In this document: one piece after another, positions 15,608 to 24,000 of the stretch | Layout: the number at the start of each line of letters is the position of its first letter | Numbering within the stretch: position 1 is the stretch's first letter | Source: an uncultured Bacteroidia bacterium | GTDB lineage: Bacteria > Bacteroidota > Bacteroidia > Bacteroidales > CAJPTX01 | Reading direction: 5' to 3' | DNA length: 32,977 bases | Assembly (NCBI GenBank): GCA_938038735.1 | Contig: CALHSW010000057.1 | Location: forward strand, 1 to 32,977 | The notes under the pieces: model-generated | What the model saw: only the letters and a program-made list of their open reading frames with translations | The model's database searches: none | What the model was told of the DNA's origin: nothing | Made by a program: the position numbers and the translations under genes

Positions 15608-17347
15608 ATGAGAGGTTCTTACAGGCGTCGTTTGATAGTTAACTTCCTGCTTATCTTTCTAGTCTTCACGGTGGTTATTCTGTTTTTCACATCTCAGCAC
15701 GACGTGCGCCAACGACGTAGGATGCTGGGGGAACGCCTCAATGCTTCCGCAGTGCTGGCAGATCGCTTTTTGGCGGATTATCCGCAAGAATATGGGAAGC
15801 TTGGGGATCTCCTCTCATCGTCTATGCGTCTTACGGTGATTGACCTGCGTGGCAATGTACTTTTTGACAATATGCATGAGGCGCCGATGGAGAATCACAT
15901 GGAGCGGCCGGAGCTACAGACCGCTATGCGAGAAACGGAGGGTAAGGGCGATGCCATACGGTACTCCACAACGTTTGGTAAAAAGTACTACTACTATGCG
16001 CTCCGCTGCCAGGAACGTTACATGCGCCTGGCGCTCCCATATGAGAGTACCGCGAGGCATGAACTCGCCCCGGATTGGCTTTTCATCGTTTTTATTGCAT
16101 CGCTTTTCGCTGTGGCCTTGATCGCGCTACTTTTCCTGTCTGACCATATGGGGCGAACCATCGCCAGCCTACGCAAATTCACAGCTCGTGCAAAGGAGGG
16201 AAAGCTACCGCAAGGGATTAAGCTGCCCAATTCGGAACTAGGGCATATCGCAAGTGACATCATAGATGCCTACTCCAATTTGCACAAGGCTAACGACCGT
16301 TTGCAGCTAGAGCAAGAGAAAATGCATCAGCATTTTATGCTGGCACAGGAAGGAGTGGCGATATTTAATGAAGAAAAAGAGGTTCTATACGCTAACTCCC
16401 TATATGTAAAGTATGTAAATCTCATACGAGACAAAGCCGTACTCTCGGCAGAAGGAACATGCGACTACCCGGAGTTTGCCGCTCTCATGGACTTTAGGAT
16501 GGGGCAACTCCAGCAGTCTAGCGGTGAGCAGAAGCGAGATAGCGGCGTGTCGAAGAAGGTAGTTATTCCGGTCGGTAGCACGTGGATTGAGGCGAAGATG
16601 CTGACTTTCCCAGATAATAGCTTTGAGATTGTGCTAAGCGATGTGTCTCAGATAGTAGAAGAGCGGAAGTTAAAGCGTGAGATGAGTTCAAATATAGCCC
16701 ACGAATTACGTACGCCCGTGGCTTCCATCTTAGGGTACGTTGAGACGATGATGCGTAATCCTGCCCTTGACGCAGAGAGACGCATGCACTTTTTGGATAA
16801 AGCCCATCAGCAGGTTATGCGGCTCAACGAGCTGATTACTGAGGTTACCGATATAACGCTTAGCGAAGAGGCACCGGATAAGCGGACGTTTAGGAAGTTT
16901 GACCTAGCCGTGCTCTTTGATAATGTCGTTGCAGAATTCCAACCGAAGCTTACAGAACTTCGTGTTGAGGTAAAGAACGATTTGGATAAGCCTCTAATTA
17001 TAAGTGCGATTGATTCTTTAATTGCTGCAGTACTAAGAAATCTAATAGCCAACTCTACCCGCTATGCGGGCGAAGGCTTTAGCATTGTGTTTCGGAAGCT
17101 ATCGGAGGATAAGCACAGCTACCTCTTGAGCTACTACGACACGGGTAAGGGTGTACCGCAGGAGGCCCTGCCTCGTATATTTGAGCGGTTCTATAGAGTG
17201 GATGATGGCAGGGCGCGGCAGAATGGTGGTTCGGGGTTAGGACTTGCCATAGTGAAGAACGCTATCGCCGCGCATGGGTCGCAGGTGTATGCCCGTATCC
17301 CGCAGGGCGGAGGGTTAGAAATTCTGTTCTCCTTATCGAAGGCATAG
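15608..17347 (+). CDS. phoR: Sensor histidine kinase, PhoR-like
   Basis: Membrane kinase that would phosphorylate the adjacent regulator. I chose ATG 15608 (579 residues); earlier starts at 15548 or 15494 overlap phoB. Span 1 is at about 9-27, an extracytoplasmic sensor follows to about 155, span 2 is WLFIVFIASLFAVALIALLF, then a HAMP-like linker and a PAS-like region. The HisKA motif is NIAHELRTPVAS with phosphoacceptor H365. The ATP-binding domain shows the N box RNLIANSTRYA, G1 DTGKGVP, F box IFERFYRVD and G2 GGSGLGLAIV. The large extracytoplasmic domain differs from E. coli PhoR, which has almost none, but is usual in PhoR of Gram-positives and Bacteroidetes. Confidence 0.9.
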   Translation: MRGSYRRRLIVNFLLIFLVFTVVILFFTSQHDVRQRRRMLGERLNASAVLADRFLADYPQEYGKLGDLLSSSMRLTVIDLRGNVLFDNMHEAPMENHMERPELQTAMRETEGKGDAIRYSTTFGKKYYYYALRCQERYMRLALPYESTARHELAPDWLFIVFIASLFAVALIALLFLSDHMGRTIASLRKFTARAKEGKLPQGIKLPNSELGHIASDIIDAYSNLHKANDRLQLEQEKMHQHFMLAQEGVAIFNEEKEVLYANSLYVKYVNLIRDKAVLSAEGTCDYPEFAALMDFRMGQLQQSSGEQKRDSGVSKKVVIPVGSTWIEAKMLTFPDNSFEIVLSDVSQIVEERKLKREMSSNIAHELRTPVASILGYVETMMRNPALDAERRMHFLDKAHQQVMRLNELITEVTDITLSEEAPDKRTFRKFDLAVLFDNVVAEFQPKLTELRVEVKNDLDKPLIISAIDSLIAAVLRNLIANSTRYAGEGFSIVFRKLSEDKHSYLLSYYDTGKGVPQEALPRIFERFYRVDDGRARQNGGSGLGLAIVKNAIAAHGSQVYARIPQGGGLEILFSLSKA

Positions 17348-17400
17348 TGAAGAATGGAAAGGAGCATTGCTGCATGAGGCGGAAATTCTCTTTACGCAAC

Positions 17401-17426
17401 TAGCCACCATTGCCGGATGATGGCTA
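17401..17426 (+). other. Hairpin downstream of phoR
   Basis: TAGCCA-C-CAT pairs with ATG-A-TGGCTA around a six-base loop, 53 bases after the phoR stop. No T-run follows, so it is not a classical terminator. It may stabilise the 3' end. The rest of the 290-bp gap to rimP holds a promoter and a second hairpin, listed separately. Confidence 0.3.
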
Positions 17427-17576
17427 CCCAGGTTGTTCAACTATACGAGGCTGCCTTCCCGATGGGTTCCCATTTGCAGTCAGCATTTGTTGACAATATG
17501 GCGGGATGCCAAGTATTGAAGCAACTCCGTGACGTTCGTTGCAGGGCTTTAATTAGTTGCAGTAAAATTATTTTAG

Positions 17577-17584
17577 TACCTTCG
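17577..17584 (+). promoter_or_regulatory. Probable rimP operon -7 box (TACCTTCG)
   Basis: TACCTTCG followed by CGG differs from TAnnTTTG by one base, and the same variant is seen at 29397. A TTG lies at 17557-17559. It is 62 bases upstream of the rimP ATG. Confidence 0.45.
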
Positions 17585-17609
17585 CGGCGGGAAGTGTAAA
17601 AGGATTGGA

Positions 17610-17631
17610 GGGGCTTTGAAGCCCCTTTTTT
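17610..17631 (+). terminator. Intrinsic-terminator-like hairpin in the rimP leader
   Basis: GGGGCT TTGA AGCCCC (17610-17625) followed by TTTTTT. It lies downstream of the proposed promoter and ends eight bases before the rimP ATG. The GGATTGGAGGGG that could serve as ribosome site is partly in the stem. It could end transcripts from upstream, or act as an attenuator or translational block for rimP-nusA-infB. Confidence 0.6.
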
Positions 17632-17638
17632 GTACAGT

Positions 17639-18112
17639 ATGCTAACGGAGTTAGAGGTAAAGGAACGGGTTGAGGCGTGGCTTGCGAACTACACGAAGGA
17701 TGCGGATTTTTTCGTGGAGCGGGTTGAGGTGCGGGGTGATGCTGTGCGCGTACTCGTTGATCGAGATGGGGACATAGGGCTAGAGGAGTGCGCAACGATA
17801 AGTCGTGGGCTGAGCGAGATGCTAGAGGCGGAGGGACTAGACATGTCGTTAGAGGTTTCATCACCGGGGTTGAGCGAGGCGATGGTGCACCCCCGCATAT
17901 TCCAAAAGAGGTTGGGGACAAGGGTTGAGGTGCAGCTGAAGGAGCATAGAAAGGTGGTAGGCGTGCTGAAAGGGTACGATGGGCAGCAGCTAGAGGTGCA
18001 GGTGATGATGAAGGAAAAGGTGGAGGGCAAGAAACGGCCCGAGATGGTAGAGAGGGTTGAAACGTACGCAATGGATGATGTGCAGCGCGTACGGGTAAGT
18101 TTTGATAAATAA
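17639..18112 (+). CDS. rimP: Ribosome maturation factor RimP
   Basis: Acts in 30S subunit maturation. The 157-residue length matches the family. An N-terminal alpha/beta domain contains VRVLVDRDGDIGLEECATISR.L.E.LE and DMSLEVSSPGLSEAM, the RimP core motif, and a C-terminal SH3-like barrel follows. ATG 17639 is chosen; a TTG at 17630 lies inside the terminator T-run. It is followed after 12 bases by nusA, the usual order. Confidence 0.92.
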   Translation: MLTELEVKERVEAWLANYTKDADFFVERVEVRGDAVRVLVDRDGDIGLEECATISRGLSEMLEAEGLDMSLEVSSPGLSEAMVHPRIFQKRLGTRVEVQLKEHRKVVGVLKGYDGQQLEVQVMMKEKVEGKKRPEMVERVETYAMDDVQRVRVSFDK

Positions 18113-18124
18113 GCGTGAAAAACG

Positions 18125-19375
18125 ATGAATAGCAAGGAGCTGATTCAGGCATTGCAGGACTTTAAGGAGCAGAAGAACGTTGACAAGGAGACGATGCGCG
18201 ACATCCTTGAGTCGGTTTTTCGCATGGTGTTGGCTAAGAACTACGGAAGCGACAGCAACTTCGACCTGATAATCAACATAGAGAAGGGCGATTTTGAGAT
18301 ATGGCGTATCCGGGAGGTAGTGCCCGACGATGCGGTTGAGGATGAAAATCGCCAAATATCGTTGACGGAGGCGAAAGAGATACAGCCTGACTACGAGGTG
18401 GGCGAAGAGGTGAGCGAAGAGGTGAAGTTTGACGACTTCGCCCGGCGTAATATCTTGGCGATACGTCAGAATTTGATGGGGCGTATAATGGACTACGAGC
18501 GTGAGAACCTCTTCAATCGTTATAAGCAACGAGAGGGGGAGCTGGTGACGGCGGAGCTCCACCAAATACGGCGCCGAGAGGCTATACTGCTTGACGATGA
18601 TGGCAACGAACTCATACTGCCGAAGAGCGAGCAGATACCGAGCGACTTCTTTCGCAAGGGGGAGGCGGTGCGAGCCGTGGTGCTGCGCGTTGAGATGGGT
18701 AATTCTTCCCCACAGATTATTTTGTCACGCACGGCGCCCCGTTTCTTGGAGTGTCTGATGGAGCAGGAGGTACCAGAGATTTTTGATGGGTTAATTACTA
18801 TCAAGAAAACGGTGCGGATTCCGGGGGAGCGCGCCAAGGTGGCGGTGGAGTCGTACGATGACCGTATTGACCCTGTAGGGGCATGCGTGGGGATGAAAGG
18901 GGTGCGAATTCAAGGGATCGTGCGGGAACTCCGAAACGAGAATATTGACGTGATAGGGTACACAACGAACACCCAGCTGTACATCACGCGTGCACTGAGT
19001 CCGGCGCAGATTACCTCGATACGGATTAACGAAGAGGAGAAGCACGCCGATGTGCTGCTGCCGGGGAAAGAGGTGTCGTTGGCTATTGGGAAGAATGGGT
19101 ATAACATCCGTTTGGCGAGCGATTTGACGGGGTATAAGATAGATGTGTTCCGGGATGCGGAGCCTACCGACGAGGTGATAGAGGATGTGATGCTTGAGGA
19201 GTTCTCGGACGTGATCGAGGGGTGGGTGCTTGATGAGTTGCGGAAGATAGGTTGCCGTACGGCGCAGAGCGTGCTTGAGATATCCAAGGAGGATTTGATG
19301 CGCAGAGCAGATTTGGAAGAGAAGACTGTGGATGAGGTGCTACGGATATTGCGTAGCGAGTTTGAGGAGGATTAA
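18125..19375 (+). CDS. nusA: Transcription termination/antitermination factor NusA
   Basis: Binds RNA polymerase and nascent RNA, affecting pausing, termination and antitermination. The 416 residues show the N-terminal polymerase-binding domain (about 1-130), an S1 domain, and two KH domains with the GxxG motifs in VGMKGVRIQ and AIGKNGYNIRLAS. The C-terminal acidic repeats of E. coli NusA are reduced to one helix-hairpin-like unit (LDELRKIGCRTAQSVLEIS), as is usual in Bacteroidetes. It lies between rimP and infB. Confidence 0.95.
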   Translation: MNSKELIQALQDFKEQKNVDKETMRDILESVFRMVLAKNYGSDSNFDLIINIEKGDFEIWRIREVVPDDAVEDENRQISLTEAKEIQPDYEVGEEVSEEVKFDDFARRNILAIRQNLMGRIMDYERENLFNRYKQREGELVTAELHQIRRREAILLDDDGNELILPKSEQIPSDFFRKGEAVRAVVLRVEMGNSSPQIILSRTAPRFLECLMEQEVPEIFDGLITIKKTVRIPGERAKVAVESYDDRIDPVGACVGMKGVRIQGIVRELRNENIDVIGYTTNTQLYITRALSPAQITSIRINEEEKHADVLLPGKEVSLAIGKNGYNIRLASDLTGYKIDVFRDAEPTDEVIEDVMLEEFSDVIEGWVLDELRKIGCRTAQSVLEISKEDLMRRADLEEKTVDEVLRILRSEFEED

Positions 19376-19442
19376 AACGGCTGATGCTGGTGGGCGAAGA
19401 GGAGTTCGGCGGGCGTTAGGTAAAACATGGTAGTGGTAGTAT

Positions 19443-22400
19443 ATGGCAAAAGAGCAGGAGAAGAGCGTACGGTTGAGTAAAGCTTTGCGAGAGTTCGGCA
19501 TCGGTCTCGACACGGCAGTTGATTTTCTGCGGAGCAATGGCGTGGAGATAGAGGACGACCAGAACGCAAAGATTAGCCGGGAGGCTTATCAGCTTCTTTC
19601 GAAGGAGTACGGTTCAAGCGTGGTGCCCGCAGAGCGTAAACAGGCGAAACAGAAACGTAAAGAAACGCCACAGACGGTGGGCGATGCGCTAGGGATGCAG
19701 CAGCCCGTTGGAAAGCAAGATGCGGAGCAGCCCTCACCAACGCCTGCATCGCCCGCAGAGGGCGAAAAGCGTACGGCGGCTGTTGGCCCAAAGGTGGTGG
19801 GCAAGATAAACGTAGAGCCAAAACCTGCTACGAAGCCTACCGCTACGAAGTCTCCTGCGAGCGGTGAGGCGAAGCCAGCCCCTTCGCCGAAGGTTGCAGA
19901 GAATAAGGTTGAGGCTGAAAAGAAAGTAGCCCCGACCGCCGAAGCGTCGGCAGAGAAACGAAAGGAGACAGTAGCTGTAGAGAAGAAGGGGCAAGAAGAG
20001 ACACCTGCTGCGCCGAAGAAGGCTGCGTCTGAGAGGGCTAAGAAGTCCGAAAAGGACTCATCGGCTGCCCCAGCAAAAGAGACTAAAGCGTCCGCAAAGA
20101 GTACTAAAAAGGCGACTACGGAGAAAGAGCCGGAGAAGCCAAAAGTGACACCGCAGCGGGAGGAGAAGGTGGTTGATCCTGTTTCTGCACATAAATTGAC
20201 AGGTCCTACGTTCGTGGGCAAGGTGCAGCTAGATGCGCAGGGAAAGCTATTGACACCAAAACCGGAGCGTAGCGAAAAGCAGCCTGTAATGGAAGAGAAA
20301 CCCGAGGAGCGTCCAGCCCCGAAGGAGGAAGCGCAGCCGGTTGTGGAGCGTAAGTTGCCTGAGGAGGATGAAATATTCCGCCCGACGGAGGTGAAGCTTG
20401 AGGGTCCGAAGGTGGTAGGGAAAATTGAGCTGCCTAAACTTCCTGATCGAAGTAAGCGGAAGCCAGAGGCGAGTGCTACGCCTGGTGGCGGCTTGCAAAA
20501 GAAGCGGAGAAGAAAGCGAATAGGGCAGGATGCCGCAGGCGCACCATCGCAGGGCGGCGCGCAGCAGGTGCCGCCGAAGTCAAGACAGCAGAACCCAACC
20601 TCATCTCGTCCTTACCGTAAGTCGCGCACGCAGCGTGCTGCGGAGGTGCCGCAGGAGATCTCGATGGAGGATGTGGAGGAGAAAATCAAGCAGACACGGG
20701 CGCGTATAGCCTCCAAGAAGTCTAGCTCCTTTGCGAAGGGGGCAAAGATGCGCAGGGAGCATCGTTCGGTAATGGAGGCAAAGCGGGAGCAGGAGCAGCT
20801 GCGCGCGGAGCAGGAGAAGAAGACCCTGAGCGTCAGCGAATTCGTTACAGCAAACGAGTTGGCAGGCCTAATGAACGTGTCGGTTACCGATGTCATTGAG
20901 GCGTGCATGAATATGGGGCAGATGGTGTCGATAAACCAACGCCTCGATGCGGAGACGCTGACGCTTGTGGCGGATGAGTTTGGCTATGAGTTGGAGTTTG
21001 TTGAGGCGAAAATTGATTTCGATTCGGATGAACCCGAAGATAAGCCGGAGGATTTAAGGCCTCGTCCGCCGATATTTGTAGTGCTTGGGCATGTGGACCA
21101 TGGGAAGACAACGCTTTGTGATACGATTAGAAAGTCAAATGTGACGGAGAAGGAGGCGGGAGGTATTACGCAGCACCTCACGGCGTTCTCTATTGCCATA
21201 GGCGACCGGAAGGCAACGCTGATTGATACGCCAGGGCACGAGGCGTTTACGGCTATGCGTGCGCGTGGAGCAGAGCTTACTGACGTAGCGATAATCGTGG
21301 TGTCGGCGGAGGATGGGTTGATGCCGCAGACGCTGGAGGCGATGTCGCAGGCGAGTCTACAAAACGTGCGTATAGTCTTTGCTATCAATAAAATTGATAG
21401 TCCAAAGGCGGATCCTGAAAAGGTGAAGGAGGAGCTTTCGCAGCACAACTACCTCGTGGAGGACTGGGGTGGAAAGTACCAGTGTCAAGAAATTTCGGCG
21501 AAGTACAACAAGAATGTTGACTTGCTACTAGAGAAAGTGTTGCTAGAGGCCGACATTATGGGGCTTACAGCGAATCCTAAGCGTAGAGCAGAGGCACTTG
21601 TGTTTGAGTCAACCGTTGATAAGGGGCGTGGGAACGTGGCGTGGATATTGGTGCAGAATGGTACGTTACGCAAGGGCGACAGCATCGTTGCGGGAGGTTT
21701 CTACGGCCGCGTGAAGGCGATGTTTGACGATAAAGGAAAGCCCGTTACAAGTGCTGGCCCATCAACGCCGGTGCAGGTTATAGGGTTGAATGGAGCGCCG
21801 CAGGCGGGTGATATCTTCAAGGCGGTGAAGAATGACAAGGAGGCGAGGGATATCGCGAGCAAGGTGACGAATATTCGCCGTGTGCAGGAGATGCGGTCGC
21901 GTAAGCACATTACGCTTGACGAAATAGGTAGGCGTATTCTTATTGGGAATTTTCAGGAGCTCAATTTGATTGTCAAGGGTGATGTGGATGGGTCTGTAGA
22001 GGCGTTGAGCGACTCTTTGATAAAGCTTTCAACGGAGGAAATACAGGTAAATGTTATCTCCAAGGGGGTGGGGCAAATCACGGAGTCTGATGTTACCATG
22101 GCGGCTACTGCAAATGCAATCATCATTGGCTTCCAGGTGCGACCCTCTGGGCAGGCGAAGAAGATGGCCGATGCTGAGCAAATTGACATTCGGCTCTACT
22201 CCATTATCTACGATGCCATAGAGGAGATTAAGAGTGCCATGGAGGGGATGCTTTCACCCGAGGTGAAGGAAGAGGTGACCGGCACGGCGGAGGTGCAGGA
22301 AACGTATCGTATCTCCAAGGTGGGTACCATTGCGGGGGCTTTGGTACGTGAAGGAAAGATATCCCGCGGCAGCAAGGCGCGTATCATTCGCGATGGTATT

Positions 22401-22565
22401 GTGGTGTATTCAAGCGAACTCTCATCGCTGAAGCGGTATAAGGATGAGGCGAAAGAGGTAGTTGCGGGTATGGAGTGCGGTATCGGGGTAAAGAACTACA
22501 ACGACATAAAGGTTGGGGACATAATTGAGGCATACGTTGAGGTTGAGGTAAAGCGTACGTTGTAG
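19443..22565 (+). CDS. infB: Translation initiation factor IF-2
   Basis: GTPase that places initiator tRNA on the ribosome. At 1040 residues it is long. Residues 1-57 form an IF2N-like helical domain. Residues 60-430 are low-complexity Lys/Glu/Ala/Pro with three GP..VGK(I/V) motifs at 115, 254 and 321. A second IF2N-like domain lies near 460-520. The G domain has GHVDHGKT (549-556), a switch with GGITQHLTAF, DTPGHEAF and NKID. Domains II-IV follow to a normal end. A 67-bp gap separates it from nusA. The extended N-terminus is usual in Bacteroidetes. Confidence 0.96.
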   Translation: MAKEQEKSVRLSKALREFGIGLDTAVDFLRSNGVEIEDDQNAKISREAYQLLSKEYGSSVVPAERKQAKQKRKETPQTVGDALGMQQPVGKQDAEQPSPTPASPAEGEKRTAAVGPKVVGKINVEPKPATKPTATKSPASGEAKPAPSPKVAENKVEAEKKVAPTAEASAEKRKETVAVEKKGQEETPAAPKKAASERAKKSEKDSSAAPAKETKASAKSTKKATTEKEPEKPKVTPQREEKVVDPVSAHKLTGPTFVGKVQLDAQGKLLTPKPERSEKQPVMEEKPEERPAPKEEAQPVVERKLPEEDEIFRPTEVKLEGPKVVGKIELPKLPDRSKRKPEASATPGGGLQKKRRRKRIGQDAAGAPSQGGAQQVPPKSRQQNPTSSRPYRKSRTQRAAEVPQEISMEDVEEKIKQTRARIASKKSSSFAKGAKMRREHRSVMEAKREQEQLRAEQEKKTLSVSEFVTANELAGLMNVSVTDVIEACMNMGQMVSINQRLDAETLTLVADEFGYELEFVEAKIDFDSDEPEDKPEDLRPRPPIFVVLGHVDHGKTTLCDTIRKSNVTEKEAGGITQHLTAFSIAIGDRKATLIDTPGHEAFTAMRARGAELTDVAIIVVSAEDGLMPQTLEAMSQASLQNVRIVFAINKIDSPKADPEKVKEELSQHNYLVEDWGGKYQCQEISAKYNKNVDLLLEKVLLEADIMGLTANPKRRAEALVFESTVDKGRGNVAWILVQNGTLRKGDSIVAGGFYGRVKAMFDDKGKPVTSAGPSTPVQVIGLNGAPQAGDIFKAVKNDKEARDIASKVTNIRRVQEMRSRKHITLDEIGRRILIGNFQELNLIVKGDVDGSVEALSDSLIKLSTEEIQVNVISKGVGQITESDVTMAATANAIIIGFQVRPSGQAKKMADAEQIDIRLYSIIYDAIEEIKSAMEGMLSPEVKEEVTGTAEVQETYRISKVGTIAGALVREGKISRGSKARIIRDGIVVYSSELSSLKRYKDEAKEVVAGMECGIGVKNYNDIKVGDIIEAYVEVEVKRTL

Positions 22566-22609
22566 GCCTTGCAGGGGAGAGAGTGAAGCTATAAAATGGA
22601 GTGGTAAGT

Positions 22610-23968
22610 ATGGAGAGTTCATCGCTTTTCGCCGTATCGCCTGTGGATGGGAGGTATGCGGGTAAAACGGCTGCATTAAGGGATTATTTCTCGGAGGCAG
22701 CGCTGATACGCTACCGCATCATGGTGGAGGTGGAGTATCTATTGGCGCTGCGTGCGTTGCCGCTGCCTCAGCTGGATGGCGTGAGTCAGGAGAAGCTTCG
22801 CGAGTTGTGCGATTTGTACATGGACTTTAAGCCGGAGTACGCCGAGCGGGTAAAGGCTATTGAGAAGACTACGAACCACGATGTAAAGGCGGTGGAGTAC
22901 TTCGTTAAGGAGCAGCTCGATGCGATGGGTCTTTCCGACATACGTGAGTTTACCCACTTTGGGTTGACGAGCCAGGATATTAACAACACGGCGTTCCCCT
23001 CGATGCTGCGCGATGCAACTGTGAAGGTCTACCTGCCGCTGCTGCGGGAAGTAGTGGAGATGCTTCGTGATAATGCGAAGACGTGGAAGGAGATACCGAT
23101 GCTGGCGCGCACCCATGGGCAACCCGCATCGCCCACTTGCCTTGGGAAGGAGATTTACGTGTTCGTGGAGCGCCTGGAGGCGCAGATAAATCTACTGCAC
23201 AAGGTGTCATTCTCAGCGAAGTTTGGCGGCGCCACAGGGAATTTCAATGCGCACCATGTGGCCTATCCGAACATCGATTGGGTAGCGTTTGCCAACCGTT
23301 TCCTCAATGACAAGCTAGGGCTTGAGCGGGAGCAGACCACTACGCAGATTGACCATTACGACAACTTGGCGGCCATATTTGACAATATGCGCCGCATAAA
23401 TACGATCCTGATAGACTTTTGCCGAGACATGTGGACCTACATCTCGATGGGGTACTTCGGACAGGTCGTAGTGCAAGGGGAGGTGGGGTCGTCCGCAATG
23501 CCGCATAAGGTCAACCCGATAGATTTCGAAAATGCTGAGGGTAATCTTGGCATGGCGAACGCCGTGTTCGTCCATTTGGCAAGCAAACTCCCTGTGAGCC
23601 GATTGCAGCGCGATTTAACAGATAGCACGGTGATTCGTAACATCGGTGTGCCGTTGGCGCATTCGATTATAGCGTTCCAGTCAATAGAGAAGGGGCTAAA
23701 CCGCGTCTCCGTCAATGATGACGAAATCGATAGGGATCTAACGGAGCATTGGGTGGTGGTGTCGGAGGGCATTCAAACCATCCTGCGTCGAGAAGGGTAT
23801 CCACATGCCTACGAAGCCTTGAAGGGGCTTACGCGTACGGCAACGCCTCCACGGAAATCGGAGATAATGGCCTTCATAGAGTCTCTCAAAGTGCCAGAGG
23901 CGGTAAGGGAGGAGCTAAGAGCCATTACGCCGCAGAACTATACGGGCATACAGCCAGACTTTGAGTAA
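22610..23968 (+). CDS. purB: Adenylosuccinate lyase
   Basis: Catalyses two fumarate-releasing steps in purine synthesis: SAICAR to AICAR and adenylosuccinate to AMP. The 452 residues resemble the E. coli type, with SPVDGRYAGKT at the start, TNHDVKAVEYF, HFGLTSQDINNTA, ARTHGQPASP, and the fumarase-superfamily signature GSSAMPHKVNPIDFENAEG carrying the flexible catalytic Ser loop. I chose ATG 22610, preceded by GGAGTGG; a GTG at 22601 is an alternative. It lies 44 bases after infB and may share its transcript. Confidence 0.95.
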   Translation: MESSSLFAVSPVDGRYAGKTAALRDYFSEAALIRYRIMVEVEYLLALRALPLPQLDGVSQEKLRELCDLYMDFKPEYAERVKAIEKTTNHDVKAVEYFVKEQLDAMGLSDIREFTHFGLTSQDINNTAFPSMLRDATVKVYLPLLREVVEMLRDNAKTWKEIPMLARTHGQPASPTCLGKEIYVFVERLEAQINLLHKVSFSAKFGGATGNFNAHHVAYPNIDWVAFANRFLNDKLGLEREQTTTQIDHYDNLAAIFDNMRRINTILIDFCRDMWTYISMGYFGQVVVQGEVGSSAMPHKVNPIDFENAEGNLGMANAVFVHLASKLPVSRLQRDLTDSTVIRNIGVPLAHSIIAFQSIEKGLNRVSVNDDEIDRDLTEHWVVVSEGIQTILRREGYPHAYEALKGLTRTATPPRKSEIMAFIESLKVPEAVREELRAITPQNYTGIQPDFE

Positions 23969-24000
23969 CAGCCAATTGCCTAACCCTCAGCTCCAACGGA

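Noticed and set aside
17417..17599. 60-codon frame between phoR and rimP
   Set aside because: No ribosome site, unlikely composition, and it overlaps the rimP promoter.
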